Source of the DNA: Shinisaurus crocodilurus
Lineage: Eukaryota; Chordata; Lepidosauria; Squamata; Shinisauridae
Assembly (NCBI GenBank): GCA_021292165.1
Contig: JAHFWL010000946.1
Coordinates: forward strand, 1 to 64,000
Direction: 5' to 3'
DNA length: 64,000 nt
The notes under the pieces are model-generated. The model did not search any database. It saw only the letters and a program-made list of their open reading frames with translations, and was not told the DNA's origin. Below are positions 45,543-57,525 of this stretch, piece after piece. The position numbers and the translations under genes are program-made. Every line of letters begins with the position of its first letter. Position 1 is the first letter of the stretch.

Positions 45543-46119
45543 TGTCACACCCCACCCCTCATAGGGCCTCAAGCTTGCCCTCCTTTTTGGTATCTATGGG
45601 AGCGCTTATATAAGGTTGGGGGGTTTCACTTTCTCTAACCGTTACCCTTACACCTCTCACGCTGACTTTGGGATGTCTATTATCCCTACCTTATACCTCT
45701 TTGACCAGTATATAAAGCACAGCTTCCCACACAGGCTGTTTCAAACAACAAAGTAAAGTTTATTTTAAAATACAATGGTTTCTGGAAATAAGTTTCATTT
45801 GTATGTTTCAATCTATATTACCGGTAAGTAATTTACTATCTTATCCTATTACCAATCCTCCCACAACAACTGTTCCCAAAATATCAATCCCTGCACTCAT
45901 TAGCTAATCTCTTAACAATCCTAATATAATCTCTCAACTCCAGTCAGCTCCACAGACTCCCAAACAGCACTCTGGCACTTCTTACACACTCCACACACTC
46001 CTCTCTTCTCCATATACTGCTGCCTGAACAGATCTTCAATTCAATAAATGTAGCCCTGATTTGAAACCATATATACCTTTGTCTGACTCTTCATTATCTC
46101 ACCTATACACGCGCAACAG
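45543..46119 (+). mobile_element. LTR-like element, related to 30750-31030
   Basis: The right part (from 46037) matches the repeat at 30951 and ends CACGCGCAACA, as a possible LTR terminus followed by a TTTGGC-like stretch. The left end TGTCACACCCC at 45543 is proposed from the TG start only. A five-base duplication could not be matched. AATAAA is present. Confidence 0.45.
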
Positions 46120-47089
46120 AAAGATTTGGCAGAGCTCTGCTAGCGGTATTTAGTTTGTGGAATGACACCGTTGGATACTGCACCGTATGCAGTAGCTAAT
46201 TGCAAACCTACTCCTGTTACACAGAAATCAAAGGAATGAAAGCACGCTACTAACTTGTCCAGATGTTTAGATACACATCTCTAAATGAGGAAGACGCCTC
46301 TGTGGGCATGCCAAAAGCCATAATGATGGCCGCATACAGTCACCAGAACTGAATTTTTGGAAAGCTACCTTGTAGATGCCCTAGAGAACAGAGGATAACG
46401 TGGTACCTTGTTGAAAGGGTTTATGTTTTAGGTTAAGTACACAAGACAGAATGAAAGTAGAGATAAAAGCCTGATGAAAGAGTAACAAGGATGGAAGAAG
46501 GAACAGTAGTCAGAGAAGGGAACACAGGAGAGCAGTCATTTTACTTGGGAGGATTGGAAAGAAGACAGCAAGAAGCAGGTAACTGCTTCGGGCAGAAGCT
46601 CTGGGTGCCTTTGATAGCTGCATACTAGGAACAGATGCCACTTTTCCCAGCATGGAAATACAGTGATGGGGAAAGTTGCACCTGTTGACTCTCTTCCTGT
46701 CATGCAGCTGTTAAAAATACAGAGCCCCTGCTGGGAAAAAATGCAATAACTGCGGAACCAAAGGAGTGGGAAAGAACATTACTAGGGGAGCAAGGATTTA
46801 ATCCATATGATATAGAACCTGAATATACAGTAACTAAAAGCTGGGGTGCGTGTGAATGGTGTGGCAAGAAATATTGGGGGTAGCACCCACTATCGCTTGA
46901 AGTCATTGCACCCCAAATGCTAGCAAGAAGGAGAATTGTCGAGTACTACCAGGATTTAGAGTGATGCAGTGCAGTAAAGAGCGCTCAACGTTACCTTTTA
47001 CGTAACTGTTGTATGAATCAGATAAACATCTCGTGTGTGTGTTGTTGTTGTTTTTACAGAACCTGGCAAACACGCCACAATCACCACAC
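46120..47089. other. anonymous intron sequence
   Basis: No recognised gene or clear repeat. Confidence 0.4.
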
Positions 47090-47345
47090 TGGCGGACAGG
47101 CAGGGGAAGGCAGAAGGGCAATGACGCGATGGGACCCTGAGCAGGCGCGCTGGACCCCCATGCTGCGTTCTGCGCCTGCGCAGGGTCCCATCGCGTCATT
47201 TCCGGTGGCGACGGGACCGGAGAGGGTGGGTCGAGCGGTGCGGAGAACTGCTCCGTACCACTCAGAAGATCGAGGCGGGGGGCTGCCCCTGCGGAAAGTC
47301 GAGGCGGGGGCGAGGCGCCCCCCCCAGGTTCGTTTTCATGGCTAC
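47090..47345. mobile_element. GC-rich foldback MITE related to 34273
   Basis: Holds inverted GATGGGACCCTG...CAGGGTCCCATCGCGTCATT arms. The right part, reversed, gives GCGCCTCG..CCGCCTCGAC text matching the left half of the MITE at 34273. Left boundary not resolved and no duplication confirmed. Confidence 0.55.
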
Positions 47346-49154
47346 ATGTGTCCTCTTTTACAGAGAACACTTCTCTATTTGAAGGGCTGCCAGAGGACTG
47401 TCTTCTACTTTGAAGGGCTGTCCAGTCCAAGTCCAGTTTAAAGATAAAGAACCCCCAGAAGGAAGAGCTGAGCCTTGAAGTTGCCCATCAACAGTACCTG
47501 GAGAGCAGACTGAGCAAGGCACACAGCAGGTGACCTGGTCACAGTCTTCCACACTGCTGTATTTCTATTTAAATTACAGTAATTATTTCTAAATTTGCAT
47601 CTATACGTGTAAATTAGCATATGCACTTTTTATGCAAATCTCCCTCCTCTTTCTGGGTGATGCGTGACCTCTTCGTTGGTGATTCACAAGTGACCACCCT
47701 AACATTCTACCCAATTTATCAATCATCAATTCTGAAAGCCCTCTCCTCACTCACCATATATAACAGCAATCCATAGGGGTATCAGATCAGGTTTCTGGTT
47801 TGCTCCCTGCCTAGGACTGCAAAAAGAAGGGCTTTGTGAAGTGATGGTTGGTGGGTTGCATTCGGTTTGGCAGGTTCAGAAGCATTGCAGGCTTGGTCTA
47901 CTAATTTTTATTACAATGGAAATTAGGCTAGCCTCCATTTGCCTGCTCCCATCCTCACCTGTGAAATATTATACTCTAATCTATGAGTGCTCTAATGAAT
48001 AGTTTACGGTTAATATCTTGAATGTCATGTTCCTGGCACTTTACTGCCTTCTTCTTTTTTTTTTTTTAACACAAGAACCATTTTAATAAAGGAGTCTTTT
48101 TCAACAGAGCACATATTTCAAAAAGGGCTACATAAAGGACCGATACATGCTCTACTTTATAATGCATTCAGGGTTCAGATACCAGACTACACAGCTTTTT
48201 GTTTTAAGACCCTTGGGTTCCCAGTTCTGAGAAGAAAAGCAAGCTTGTTGTTGTTTGGATAAATAAGATAAAGAAATAATTATATTGTTGTTGTTGGGCC
48301 CAAGTGTTAGAATCCCATAACACTGTGTGTGTGTGTGTGTGTGTGTTAGAGAAATCCTGAGTGAGGCTGATGGGAGGGAGTGCCAGCCAGAGCAGAAGCG
48401 GGCAGTTTTGCCTGACTTTTCAGCACAGTGGATCCTTGAATTTCCAACCCTTCCCCTGCCCCCCATTGATAGCAGGGGAGGTGGGGGAATTAGCTACACC
48501 AACTCTAGGCCTGGCATAGGTGACGGGCATGGATTGGACCCATTTGTGGGAATGGAGCACAATCCATGTGCTCCATTCAAGTGGTACATTTGGACTAAAT
48601 GTACCACTTGGGGCCATTCTGCCTGCTACCTCCAGCAGCAGTTGTCTGGGTGTAGCAGAGTCCCCTAGCTCTACTGGTGGTGGTCTTCTCCACCAGCAGA
48701 GGCTGGCAGAGGGACATCAGTGTACCATCCTGACCCCATCCAGCCATCTTCATGCAGGGTTTAGGATTCCACTGTGTGTCTTTGTGAGGACGGAAGGAGT
48801 TGTACAAGAACCCTGCTGTGTGTGAATGAGCATTTCTGATCAGTCTTATTTTATGCATTAAATTTCTAGCTTCATTGCTCCAAAGACCTGAGGCAGGAGC
48901 AATGCATTTAAAACAGATACATGCTAATTAAAATAAATGTAAAATGATAAGCGCCAGTTCCATACTGCTTGAGAGGATTTGCTTGTTGTTGTGTTTTCTC
49001 CCTTTTTTATGCTCCAACGGTCCCTAATTTACCAGGGATGTGGGGCCAGCCCTAACAGGGTACAAGGAGAAGCAGGCTCCTTCAGGCAGCAGAATTTAGG
49101 GGCCTAGATGGAGGCAGAAACTGGTGGCTGAATGGTAGAGCAAGCCTTTTGCTG

Positions 49155-49199
<45 letters not shown>

Positions 49200-49500
49200 G
49201 TAGTGGGGTGTGTCCGTGTCCATTTGGGGCTCTACTACAGGCAGGGGCAGTTCTAATGTCCCAATTCTGCCTTCTGAAGAAAGGATGCTTTTGAAAATTA
49301 TGTTAATGTTCAAATATGTGCACTCAAGTTGTCAAATCACAGGAGCACCCCCCCCCCCGCCCCAGGTCTCTGGAATGTAAATCCAAAGTGGAAAGTAAAA
49401 CTTCACTCTAGTACAAATTCAGGTAATAACTGGATACAACAAGGATGCGGAATTTCTAAGCATTGCTCCTTTTCTCTCTCTCTCATAACCACCTATTCAG
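47346..49500. other. intron sequence with TG microsatellites
   Basis: (TG)n tracts lie at about 48325-48347 and 49159-49195, and a T homopolymer near 48055. No gene is supported; the overlapping ORFs here are random. Confidence 0.5.
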
Positions 49501-49504
49501 ACAG

Positions 49505-49897
49505 TAAGATCTGGTTCACAGGTCACAACAACCCAGGCTTTTCTAAACCCTGGGTTGTTGTGAACAACGTTGGAGCAAGTAAGCATGCTGGCTCTTGCTG
49601 CCCAGTCACTCCTGCTGGGGATAAATAACCTAAGGACACTCTTTCTCTGGGTTATTAATTGTAACATATGAACCAAGATTTCTGGGTTGTTGGGAGAAAG
49701 ATAACCATGGGTTACAACCCTAGATTATCTCTCCCCCAACAACCCAGAAATTCTGGTTTGAACATCACATTTAACCCAGGGATGGAGCATTGCTGGTTGC
49801 GACTGCGTGGCGGGAACCAGCATGCTCACTAGCTCCCACTTCGTCAACCCTGGGTTTTAAAAAAAATCTGTGTCATTCTAACGTTTGCACTGGGCCT
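49505..49897. mobile_element. foldback MITE with internal inverted repeats
   Basis: Several nested inverted pairs occur: CAACAACCCAGGCTTTT with its inverse (CCCTGGGTTGTTGTG), and TTTCTGGGTTGTTGGGAG with CCCCCAACAACCCAGAAA. The overall ends and target duplication are unclear. It resembles other Harbinger-like foldbacks here in its CTGGTTCACA start. Confidence 0.5.
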
Positions 49898-52079
49898 AAA
49901 TGTTGCTGAATGTGTATGAATTGTAGCTATTCTGTTAATATGCACAATCACAGTCATTCTGAGTTTAAATATTTTAGTAAAGGTTCCTGATTTTTTTTTA
50001 GAAAGCAAAGTATTATGATCAGCTTGCCACACTAACATACATAAGAAGCCTGTGCAGGACAGGCTATTTCAGTGTAAATCGAGACCATATATTTTAGTAA
50101 AGCAGCAGATGAAATAGAGCCTTCAGAAATATGTAAGTCAGATGGGAGAAGCTCAGGCAGTGATCCTTGTTGTGTTCCAAATACATAAAAGAGTCCTTAC
50201 TTTTATTTGTGAAATGTTGGAAGATATGCACAATATGTCATGCATTTCCTACACACTAAGGAGAGAAGAGGGCATGTGTGGAACTGATATGGTGTTGCCA
50301 TTTTCTGTCATGACTGGAAAAACATTTAATTCATATATTATGTTTCAATGCTATGAACATAATTTGTTTTTTTTAGCATAATTATCTAGCATGATGTCCC
50401 TTTCTAGAAAATGTATGCAGGAATGTCCATTCCTTGATTATTTAGTATTTCCAGCAACACAGCTGCTAAAGTTAGGCACTTTTAAGGATGCAATCCTATC
50501 ATTTATTTGGGAGTATGCAATGTTGTTTTTATTAACATCAGATTACATTTATTGCTGAGCTTAGCTGTACTCCTGACTTTATGGTAACTGAGCTCTATTC
50601 CTAGGCTGCGATGGGTCCATGGGGTTCTGAGAGGTTTTTAACTGTTGAAGCGGGGGAGGGGGAGCAGCAGTTATGACCGTTGGAAGCTGAAGTGAGGTGA
50701 GTTGAAAGCTGGGGGAGAAAGGAGTTAGATTTTTTTGTGTGTAGTTTTATTATTTTACTTGGCTTTAGAAGAATGTGAACTGTTACTATTACTTTATAGG
50801 AAAATAAAAAGCATAGGCTTAGCAGAGGTCAATACCTACATGATCTGGAGCTGGCAGTTTATACAGCAGCATAGTCTCCAACTGCCCTGAAAATACTGGG
50901 ACTGTCACAAAAACCCTTAAGCCGTCCTCCCAGAGACAGATGCTGGGAGGATGTGTACATGCATGCACACACGCTCTACCTGCTGAAAAGCAGGCTGCAC
51001 CTGGTGACCTGGACAGAGGGAGGGAGAGGTGAATGAGGGAATTTATCACATGATTCCTATCTTTATCTTGCCAAATATTTTATTTCCTAACAGAGCAGAC
51101 TCTGTGCCTCTAACAGGTGAGGTTACAGTGTCAGAAGGAAATGCAAGAAACTTCCTCTTCTCTCTGAAGCTCCATTTAGGGGTGTGGGTGGGTAAGCTTC
51201 ACCTGTTGAATTTGTGCCAATCCTGACCATTTTAAAACAAAAATATACAGGATACAGATAGAGCAGAAAGGGAGAGTAGAAATGAACATCTTGTTTATAG
51301 GCAGTCTCTGTGCACAGCAAATGATCAATGCATGGAGACTGGAGCAAGGCCACAGGGAATGATTTTGGTCCTCCATCTCCCCTCACGTATTGATTGTACC
51401 TGGATTTAAAACATCTGGACAGGGCTTAAAGCAGATCTTAACTTACCTCACTACAGTGAAAGTATACAATGAGTTCTTTTACATTGGGGTTTCTTGATGC
51501 CCGGTTGGAAATTTGTCAGCCAAGATGTAGATGTGTGTTAGGGTTGCCACCGTTTTTATGGCTCTGTGATTGTAATGGTTACCAATCAAACAGAAATAAC
51601 CAGGTAAAACTTTTCCCATGCATGTTCATGTTCAAAATGTTTTTCTCCTGTTGCTTGTTATGTGGCCAGAAAATGAAAAGGGAAAAGCATAACGTTTGCA
51701 CATAAACTCAGCACTGATTAAACTTGCATTAAGCAAAACGTGCACATTCCGTCAATGCAGTCCGTGTAATGGCACCCCTTCAGCCACCCATACTGAAAAT
51801 TACAATATATTTTATAATATACAATATTTTATGTATGGTTTATAAGGCATTAGTGGCAGTATGAAATCTCTATTATGAAAAACCAGGCCTTAGCACAGAG
51901 ATTACCTCATTCTACACAGGTGACTGCACCTACCCTTTATTATCAAACTAGATTGCTTTGAAAACGGTGATTTAGATAAGGAAAATCATGGTTTATTTTC
52001 CAGGTTTTCCCTCCTGGTTCTGTGTCCTTTCCTTCCACATGGATCAATTTATTTCTATTTATCACACTTGTAGCCTGCA
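49898..52079. other. anonymous intron sequence
   Basis: About 2.2 kb without recognised repeats or genes. The short ORFs lack motifs. Confidence 0.45.
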
Positions 52080-52215
52080 TTTCAAGGTAGCATATATGAG
52101 ATTTTCCGATTAGTACCCTGAGAGATGGTGACTGGCCCAGGGTCACCTAATGAACTGAAAAGTGATTTTAATCCACGTCTCCCTATCCATCACAGCACAC
52201 TGGATCTAACTACAG
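52080..52215 (-). mobile_element. possible MIR-like SINE fragment
   Basis: The text GAGAGATGGTGACTGGCCCA then GGTCACCTAATGAACTG resembles the inverted core of the SINE at 53061, but degraded. Confidence 0.4.
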
Positions 52216-53060
52216 TATAGGCTGTTGAATTCAATTTACAATAATATTTTAAGAACGGGGGGGGGGGGCAAGCAAGGAAAGAACTTTCTAAGATCCAATA
52301 TTTTATGTGTTCCATTCTGAATGAGAGTACCTTATATGAGAATTTGTACATGACTTGAAATACAAAAGGGAGTACAACAGCAACGTTTTAGCAGCACACC
52401 ACTTATCTCCCTAATCTCATAATAGTTGCTTATTATTGTTAAAGAAGCCCCCAAATTTATCTCAAGATAAAGAGTCTCCTGTGACAAAACACTTTCACAA
52501 GCCTAGTCTCCTTTCCTTTCTGTCTGAGAGCAATTATTCAGAGGACTTAAAATTCAGCCCTCCAGAATGTGATTTCTGATTATTGCTTTGGCCCAGAAGC
52601 TACAAATAGGACTTGACCTATTCAGGATAGACTTTCAGCCAAATTACAGAGATTGCTTGGTCAGCTCTTTTTTCCTCTTCTGCCAAAAAATTATCAGCTG
52701 GAGTCCACTTTCATTAGAGGGGAGAAAGAAAATTTTCTATATAACTTAAGCAAAGCTCGACAAAATAGAAGAAATTTCACTCAGACGTAAAAATATGCTT
52801 GAATCATGCCTTCAAAATATGAGTATGTAACCGAGTATGCCATGGGGGAAAAAAATCTTAATGCAATGCATTTTTGAAAGTACAAAATGATTAGCATTTA
52901 TACCTAAGAGCTAGTAGCTCATTTACATGGATTATGTTTCTAATCTTTCCTCAAAATACAAAAAATAAGTAAAAATAAAGAAATGTGAAAACAATTTTGC
53001 ACTGTTTCTTAGCTAGTTGTGCTTATGCCTGGACAGTGTTCTGGTGGTGGCTTTGCCCTT
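52216..53060. other. anonymous intron sequence
   Basis: Unique-looking AT-rich sequence between repeats. It could hold conserved non-coding DNA, but nothing in the sequence alone shows that. Confidence 0.4.
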
Positions 53061-53299
53061 GGTGTTTGTTTATTTATTATATTTATACCCCGCCTTTTTT
53101 CCTGCAAGGAACCCAAGGCGGTTTACATAATCCTTCTCCTCCATTTTATCCTCACAACAACTCTGTGAGGTAGGTTGGGCTGAGAGCCAGTGGCTGGCCC
53201 AAAGTCACCCAGTGAGTTTCATGGCCAAGCGGGGACTAGAACCCAGATCTCCTGAGTCCCAGTCCAACACTCTCACCACTACGCCACACTGGCTCTCCA
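53061..53299 (-). mobile_element. tRNA-derived MIR-like SINE
   Basis: Plus text begins with (TTTA)n and ATACCCCGCCTTTTTTCCTG and goes on to TCACAACAACTCTGTGAGG, GGCCCAAAGTCACCCAGTGA, AACCCAGATCTCCTGAGTC and ACTACGCCACACTGGCTCTC. Reversed, it starts with a tRNA-like head carrying box A and box B (GGTGAGAGTGTTGGACTGG... and GGTTCTAGTCCC), followed by a CORE-like body and an L2-like 3' end. Confidence 0.75.
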
Positions 53300-53625
53300 T
53301 TATAATGAGCGCTATGTGTCTGCTTATAAATACAGGAGAGTTAATTTAAGGCTTTTTTGTGGGTGGAATTTTACCAATATGCATGTCCACCTGTCGGCAT
53401 TGATAAACACCACACATGCACAAATATATCCTGATGTAATTGTACACATGGTTGCGGGGCCAGCACTAAGGGTAGGCATGGTTGGGCATCGGCCAAGGGC
53501 CCATGCCCCAGTAGGGGCCCACTGACAAAAGCCCCTTGGACTTACTCCTCCTCTTCAGTATTGCAACCTGCTTGTTAACCTGCCTCTTGCTCTGGCCCAG
53601 ACAACAGAGGAGGTGAGAAGGAGAG
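53300..53625. other. anonymous sequence between SINE and L2
   Basis: No recognised repeat or gene. The segment around 53455-53530 may belong to another repeat. Confidence 0.35.
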
Positions 53626-53965
53626 AGCCCCTGCCAAAGGAAGTGACGCAGGTGGCTACCAGGAGGAGGGCCTTTCTGCTGTGGCACCCCAGTTATGGAA
53701 TGAGCTCCCCAAAGAGGTTCGTCTGGCGCCTACTTTGTATTCTTTCTGGCGCCAGGTGAAGACCTTTCTGTTCTCCCAGGCATTTTAATCATTTTAATCA
53801 TTTTAATCTTATAATTGTTTTTAATTCCGTTACTGTAACTGCTGCTGCTAGCTCTGCTGTTTGTTTTTTAATCTGTGGTTTTAAATTTTATATTTTATAT
53901 TGTATTTTATGATTTTAACTGTTGTAAACCGCCCAGAGAGCTTCGGCTATTGGGCGGTATAAGAT
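53626..53965 (+). mobile_element. L2-type LINE 3' end
   Basis: The plus strand decodes an L2 ORF2 end: PQLWNELPKEVRLAPTLYSF, then KTFLFSQAF and a stop. The 3' UTR follows with AAACCGCCCAGAGAGC, TTCGGCTATTGGGCGG. No A-rich tail remains, and a GC-rich fragment follows. Confidence 0.8.
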
Positions 53966-54066
53966 CGAGTCGGGGGGGGCGCCCCCCCGCGGAGAATCGA
54001 GTCAGGGGCGCGGAGTGCCCCCATCAAGGTTTGGATGCATCGGTAGTGACAATTGCAGTGAGAAAG
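53966..54066. mobile_element. short GC-rich fragment, MITE-like
   Basis: Contains GCGCCCCCCCGCGGAG between two AATCGAGTC-type repeats. This resembles the GC-rich foldback MITEs at 34273 and 47090 but without termini. Confidence 0.4.
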
Positions 54067-54107
54067 TAGATTCACTGAGGGAGAGGGCACATTGAAAGTG
54101 TCTTGCT

Positions 54108-55578
54108 AATAAAACAGAGGAGTATAAAAAAAATCGGACTTTCATGGTTTGGTAAAATTGCTTTGATTAAAATGAAGATTTTACCAGAGATGATTTTTTT
54201 ATTTAGAATGATACCATTAAGGTTATCAGAGAAGGAAATTAAAGAATGGCAAGCAATAATTAACAATTATTGTAATGGGGGGAAAACGAGGATTACTAAG
54301 ACTAAGTGGTATAAAGCGCAAAAAGTTGGTGGACTTGGCCTTGCTAATATAAAGTGGTATTATATAGCCTTCCTAATGTAGAGTGGTATTATATAAAGTG
54401 GTATATCAATTAAGATATATAATGGATATTATAGCTAAGAAAGATAATATGTGGCTGGAGTTAGAAGCACAGTGACAGGAATTAGGAAATATAGCTCACG
54501 GATATTTTATTTGTAAAGAAAAGCAATAATATGATAAGAAGATTAGAAAACCCCCTTTTAAAAACCATGGTAGAGATTTGGAATAGTAATAGGAAAATAT
54601 TTATACCAGGGATATCCCTGTTAACCCCAGTGATGGTTATGGAGGACTTTCCAGAAAATGCACAACATATGGAAGGTATATTAGAGGAAAAAAAGGTTAT
54701 CAAATTATTGGACTGGGTGGGAAAAATGGGGACTAGACAACAAATAATTGAAATGGTCAGACCAGGAAGAACTTTGTGGTTCAATTTAATGCAATTAGAT
54801 CAGTGGATGAAGAAAGGGAACTTACTGGATTTGAAAAGATGGTTATGTCTAGAGAACTTGTAGAAGGGAATGTTTCATTAATAGGTATAACAAAGGAGAT
54901 ATATAAAATGATTCAAAAAGTTGAAGAGCAAAAAGATAATCTTAAGATAGTTTGGGATATGGAATTTGAGGAGGAGATCTCAAATGAAGGGTGGAAAAAT
55001 ATGGGACAGACGCATATCGAGAAATATGTCAATAAGGATAAAGGAGAATTTTTATAAACTTATTTGGAGATGGTACCTGACTCCGGTGAGATTAAATAAA
55101 ATAGACAATAATTGCTCCACATTGTGCTGGAGAGGGTGTCAGGAGCTAGGCACTTATGCTCATATGTGGTGAAGTTGTAAAAGCGTATTGGATTTTTGAG
55201 ATTTTTTTTGGTAGAAATATCAGAAATTATTGGTATTAATTTAGAGGTCTGCCCAAAATTAGCATGTTATCAATAACGGAGAAACTTGTTTGTTCTCAAG
55301 ATATAAAGGAATTAATTGTCAATTTGTTAACGGCAGGTAGATTAATGATAGCAAGGAAATGGAAAGTCCAACATGAATTTTTAATTACTGATTGGTATAA
55401 GGAGGTGTGGGATATTGCTTTAAATGATAAATTAACCTGCAGTATTAAATGTAAAAAGGGACAATTAAAGAAAAATAGGTTTAAGGATATTTGGGGACTA
55501 TTTTTAGATCATGGATTAGAAGAGGGAAAAGGGAGCAAGCCATGCCAAGATACGATGTACTTTTGGAATATTGAATAA
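54108..55578 (+). pseudogene. L1 ORF2 C-terminal fragment, broken
   Basis: Four partial open stretches (about 54103-54381, 54531-54863, 54776-55172 and 55264-55578) cover the last third of ORF2. They lack the reverse transcriptase active site. Shared phrases with the copy at 21591 include NLLTAGRLMIARKWKVQHEF, DWYKEVWDIALNDKLTC and CQDTMYFWNIE. Non-functional. Confidence 0.85.
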
Positions 55579-55669
55579 TAAGGGATCATAGAGATAGAAA
55601 TTAACTTTTGGTCCCAAGGTGATGGGTGTACTGTATTATTTTTATGTATGTCTTTTTATTGTTTTATAT

Positions 55670-56398
55670 TGTGAAGAAAAAGTGTCAGAGTTTCCTGCAC
55701 CACACACACACACACACACACCTACCTCCACACGTGTAAACAAGTATAATCCCAGCTGAGGGCTGGGAAATGCAAAATGTACATAGTTCCTCTGATGGCT
55801 CCTGACGCCTCAGAGTCTCCCATGTCTTTGATGGCCTGTGCCACAAGTATTTGCATGCAAATGTGGGCCAAGCACTATATTCATGATCAAAAACCCACCC
55901 CTCTCCTACCTAGCCCAGATGAAGTTCATCCTGATTGACTGAAGACAGCTGGGCTACTGAAAGGAGGGGTGGGGGGGAATCTATACTGCTGCTGTGGCTT
56001 CTGGTTTGGGTTGTTGTCTGCACGCTTTTGCGGGAGTAGGGCTTTTTTGCTGAGGCAAGCCCTGAAGAGGACCAACCCTCAGGCAAGGAGTAAGTGCCTG
56101 GGTATTTATATAGTAAGGGACTAGTTTTGTTGTTTTGTAGCTCTACTGTGTATACCAAAGTGTCTCCCCACCTTTTCTCCTTCCCTCATTCCCCACCTTT
56201 TATTGTAATCTGTTTACCTTAAATAAACTCTCCAGGTTTTACCCCACACAGTGTGTGTGGTTCCTCTGTGCTAAATCCAGTGTATAGACAAGGGCAAGGC
56301 CCTGAGAGAATCAGTGTCAAGACGGTAGAGCGAAGGCTGGCAGTTTTGCACCTTTGATCTCTGGTCTTGAGTAAAGGACCGGTTGGCAGTCCTTCACA
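55670..56398 (+). mobile_element. solo LTR in L1 tail
   Basis: Inverted ends TGTGAAG and CTTCACA are perfect. TATAT flanks both sides (55665-55669 and 56399-56403). An AATAAA signal lies near 56222. A (CA)n tract at 55703-55722 is inside. 729 bp, no internal genes, so it is a solo LTR of an endogenous retroelement. It does not share the termini of the 17458/27503 family. Confidence 0.85.
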
Positions 56399-56519
56399 TA
56401 TATACATTGTTTGAAAAATTTAAATATATATATTTTTAAAGTGTCTTGCTCGGGACAATCAAAAACCTGAAACCAGCAGTGGATGGTTGTACTAAGAGCC
56501 TTTCTGTGTGCTGTTTTAC

Positions 56520-57253
56520 TAATAGAATCATAGAATAGTAGAGTTGGAAGGGGCCTATAAGGCCATCGAGTCCAACCCTTTGCTCAATGCAGGAATCCAA
56601 GTTAAAGCATCCCCGACAGATGGCTGTCCAGCTGCACCTTGAATGCCTCCAGAGTGGGAGAGCCCACGACCTCCCTAGGTCGTTGGTTCCATTGGCGTAT
56701 TGCTCTAACAGTCAGGAATTTTTTCCTGATGTTTAGGTGGAATCTGGGTTCCTGTAACTTGAGCCCATTATTCCGTGTCCTGCAAACTGGGATGACCGAG
56801 AAGAGTGCTATCATATCTCCCCTCTGTCTTCTCTTCTGAAGGCTAAACGTGCCCAGTTCTTTCAGTCTCTCCTCATAGGGCTCTGTTTCCAGTCCCCTGA
56901 TCATCTTTGTTGCCCTCCTCTGAACCCTCTCCAGTTTGTCTACATCCTTCTTAAAGTGTGGTGCCCAGAACTGGATGTAGTGATCAAGATGAGGCCTAAC
57001 CAGTGCTGAGTAGAGGGGAACTAGTACTTCCCACAATTTGGAAGCTATGAATGCAGCCCAAAATAGCATTTGCCTTCTTTGCAGCTGCATCACATTGCTG
57101 GCTCATATTCAGCTTGTGATCTACAACAATTCCAAGATCCTTGCCACTTGTAGTATTGTTGAGCCAAGTATCCCCCATCCTGTAATTGTGCATTTGGTTT
57201 CTTTTTCCTAGGTGCAGCACTTGGCATTTATCCCTATTAAATTTCATTCTTAG
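56520..57253 (-). mobile_element. CR1 LINE 3' fragment, minus strand
   Basis: Minus text decodes the CR1 ORF2 C-terminus ([34 protein letters not shown], [58 protein letters not shown]), then the CR1 3' UTR ending in ATTCTATG-type octamers near 56521. Compared with the copy at 60965-62911 it lacks about 13 codons after GDMIALF and has a frameshift after LGCI. 5'-truncated; no target duplication, as usual for CR1. Confidence 0.9.
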
Positions 57254-57254
57254 A

Positions 57255-57525
57255 GACATAGGAAGCTGCCTTATAGTGAGTCAGACCATTTGTCCATCTA
57301 GCCCAGTATCGTCAACACTGAGTGGCAGTGGCTCTCCAGGTTTCAGGCAGGATTCTTTCCAAGCCCTACCTAAAGGCTGGGGATTGAACCTGGTACCTTC
57401 TGTTCTGCACTGCTCTACCATACTCAGCTATGGTCCCTCCCTACAGCACCTGGAATTCCAAGGTGGTCACCCATCCAAGTACTAACCAGGCCTGACCCTG
57501 CTTAGCTTCCAAGATCAGGCTGTTC
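57255..57525 (-). mobile_element. chimeric 5S rRNA-tRNA SINE
   Basis: On the minus strand, a 5S-like block (CTTGGAAGCTAAGCAGGGTC, ACTTGGATGGGTGACCACC, GGTGCTGTAGG) is followed directly by a tRNA-like head (CCATAGCTGAGTATGGTAGA, CAGGTTCAATCCCC) and then the body with ACTGGGCTAGATGGAC and AGGCAGCTTCCTATGTC. So a 5S and a tRNA promoter stand in tandem in one element. The body matches the SINE at 39825-40035. Confidence 0.75.

Larger units (their letters stand above)
54108..56437 (+). mobile_element. 5'-truncated L1, interrupted by a solo LTR
   Basis: Flanked by a 13-bp exact duplication AAAGTGTCTTGCT (54095-54107 and 56438-56450). The L1 part decodes ORF2 from KKIGLSWFGKIALIKMKILP to CQDTMYFWNIE, matching the minus-strand L1 at 21595-23100. 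Stops and shifts break it. The AT-rich 3' tail is split by the LTR at 55670-56398. Because the LTR sits in the tail, the L1 landed first. Confidence 0.85.

Noticed and set aside
47013..47441. ORFs of 142-175 residues on opposite strands
   Set aside because: They overlap a GC-rich MITE and lack conserved motifs.
57330..57440. tRNA gene
   Set aside because: The tRNA-like part is embedded in a SINE body, without a proper acceptor stem, so it is not a functional tRNA.
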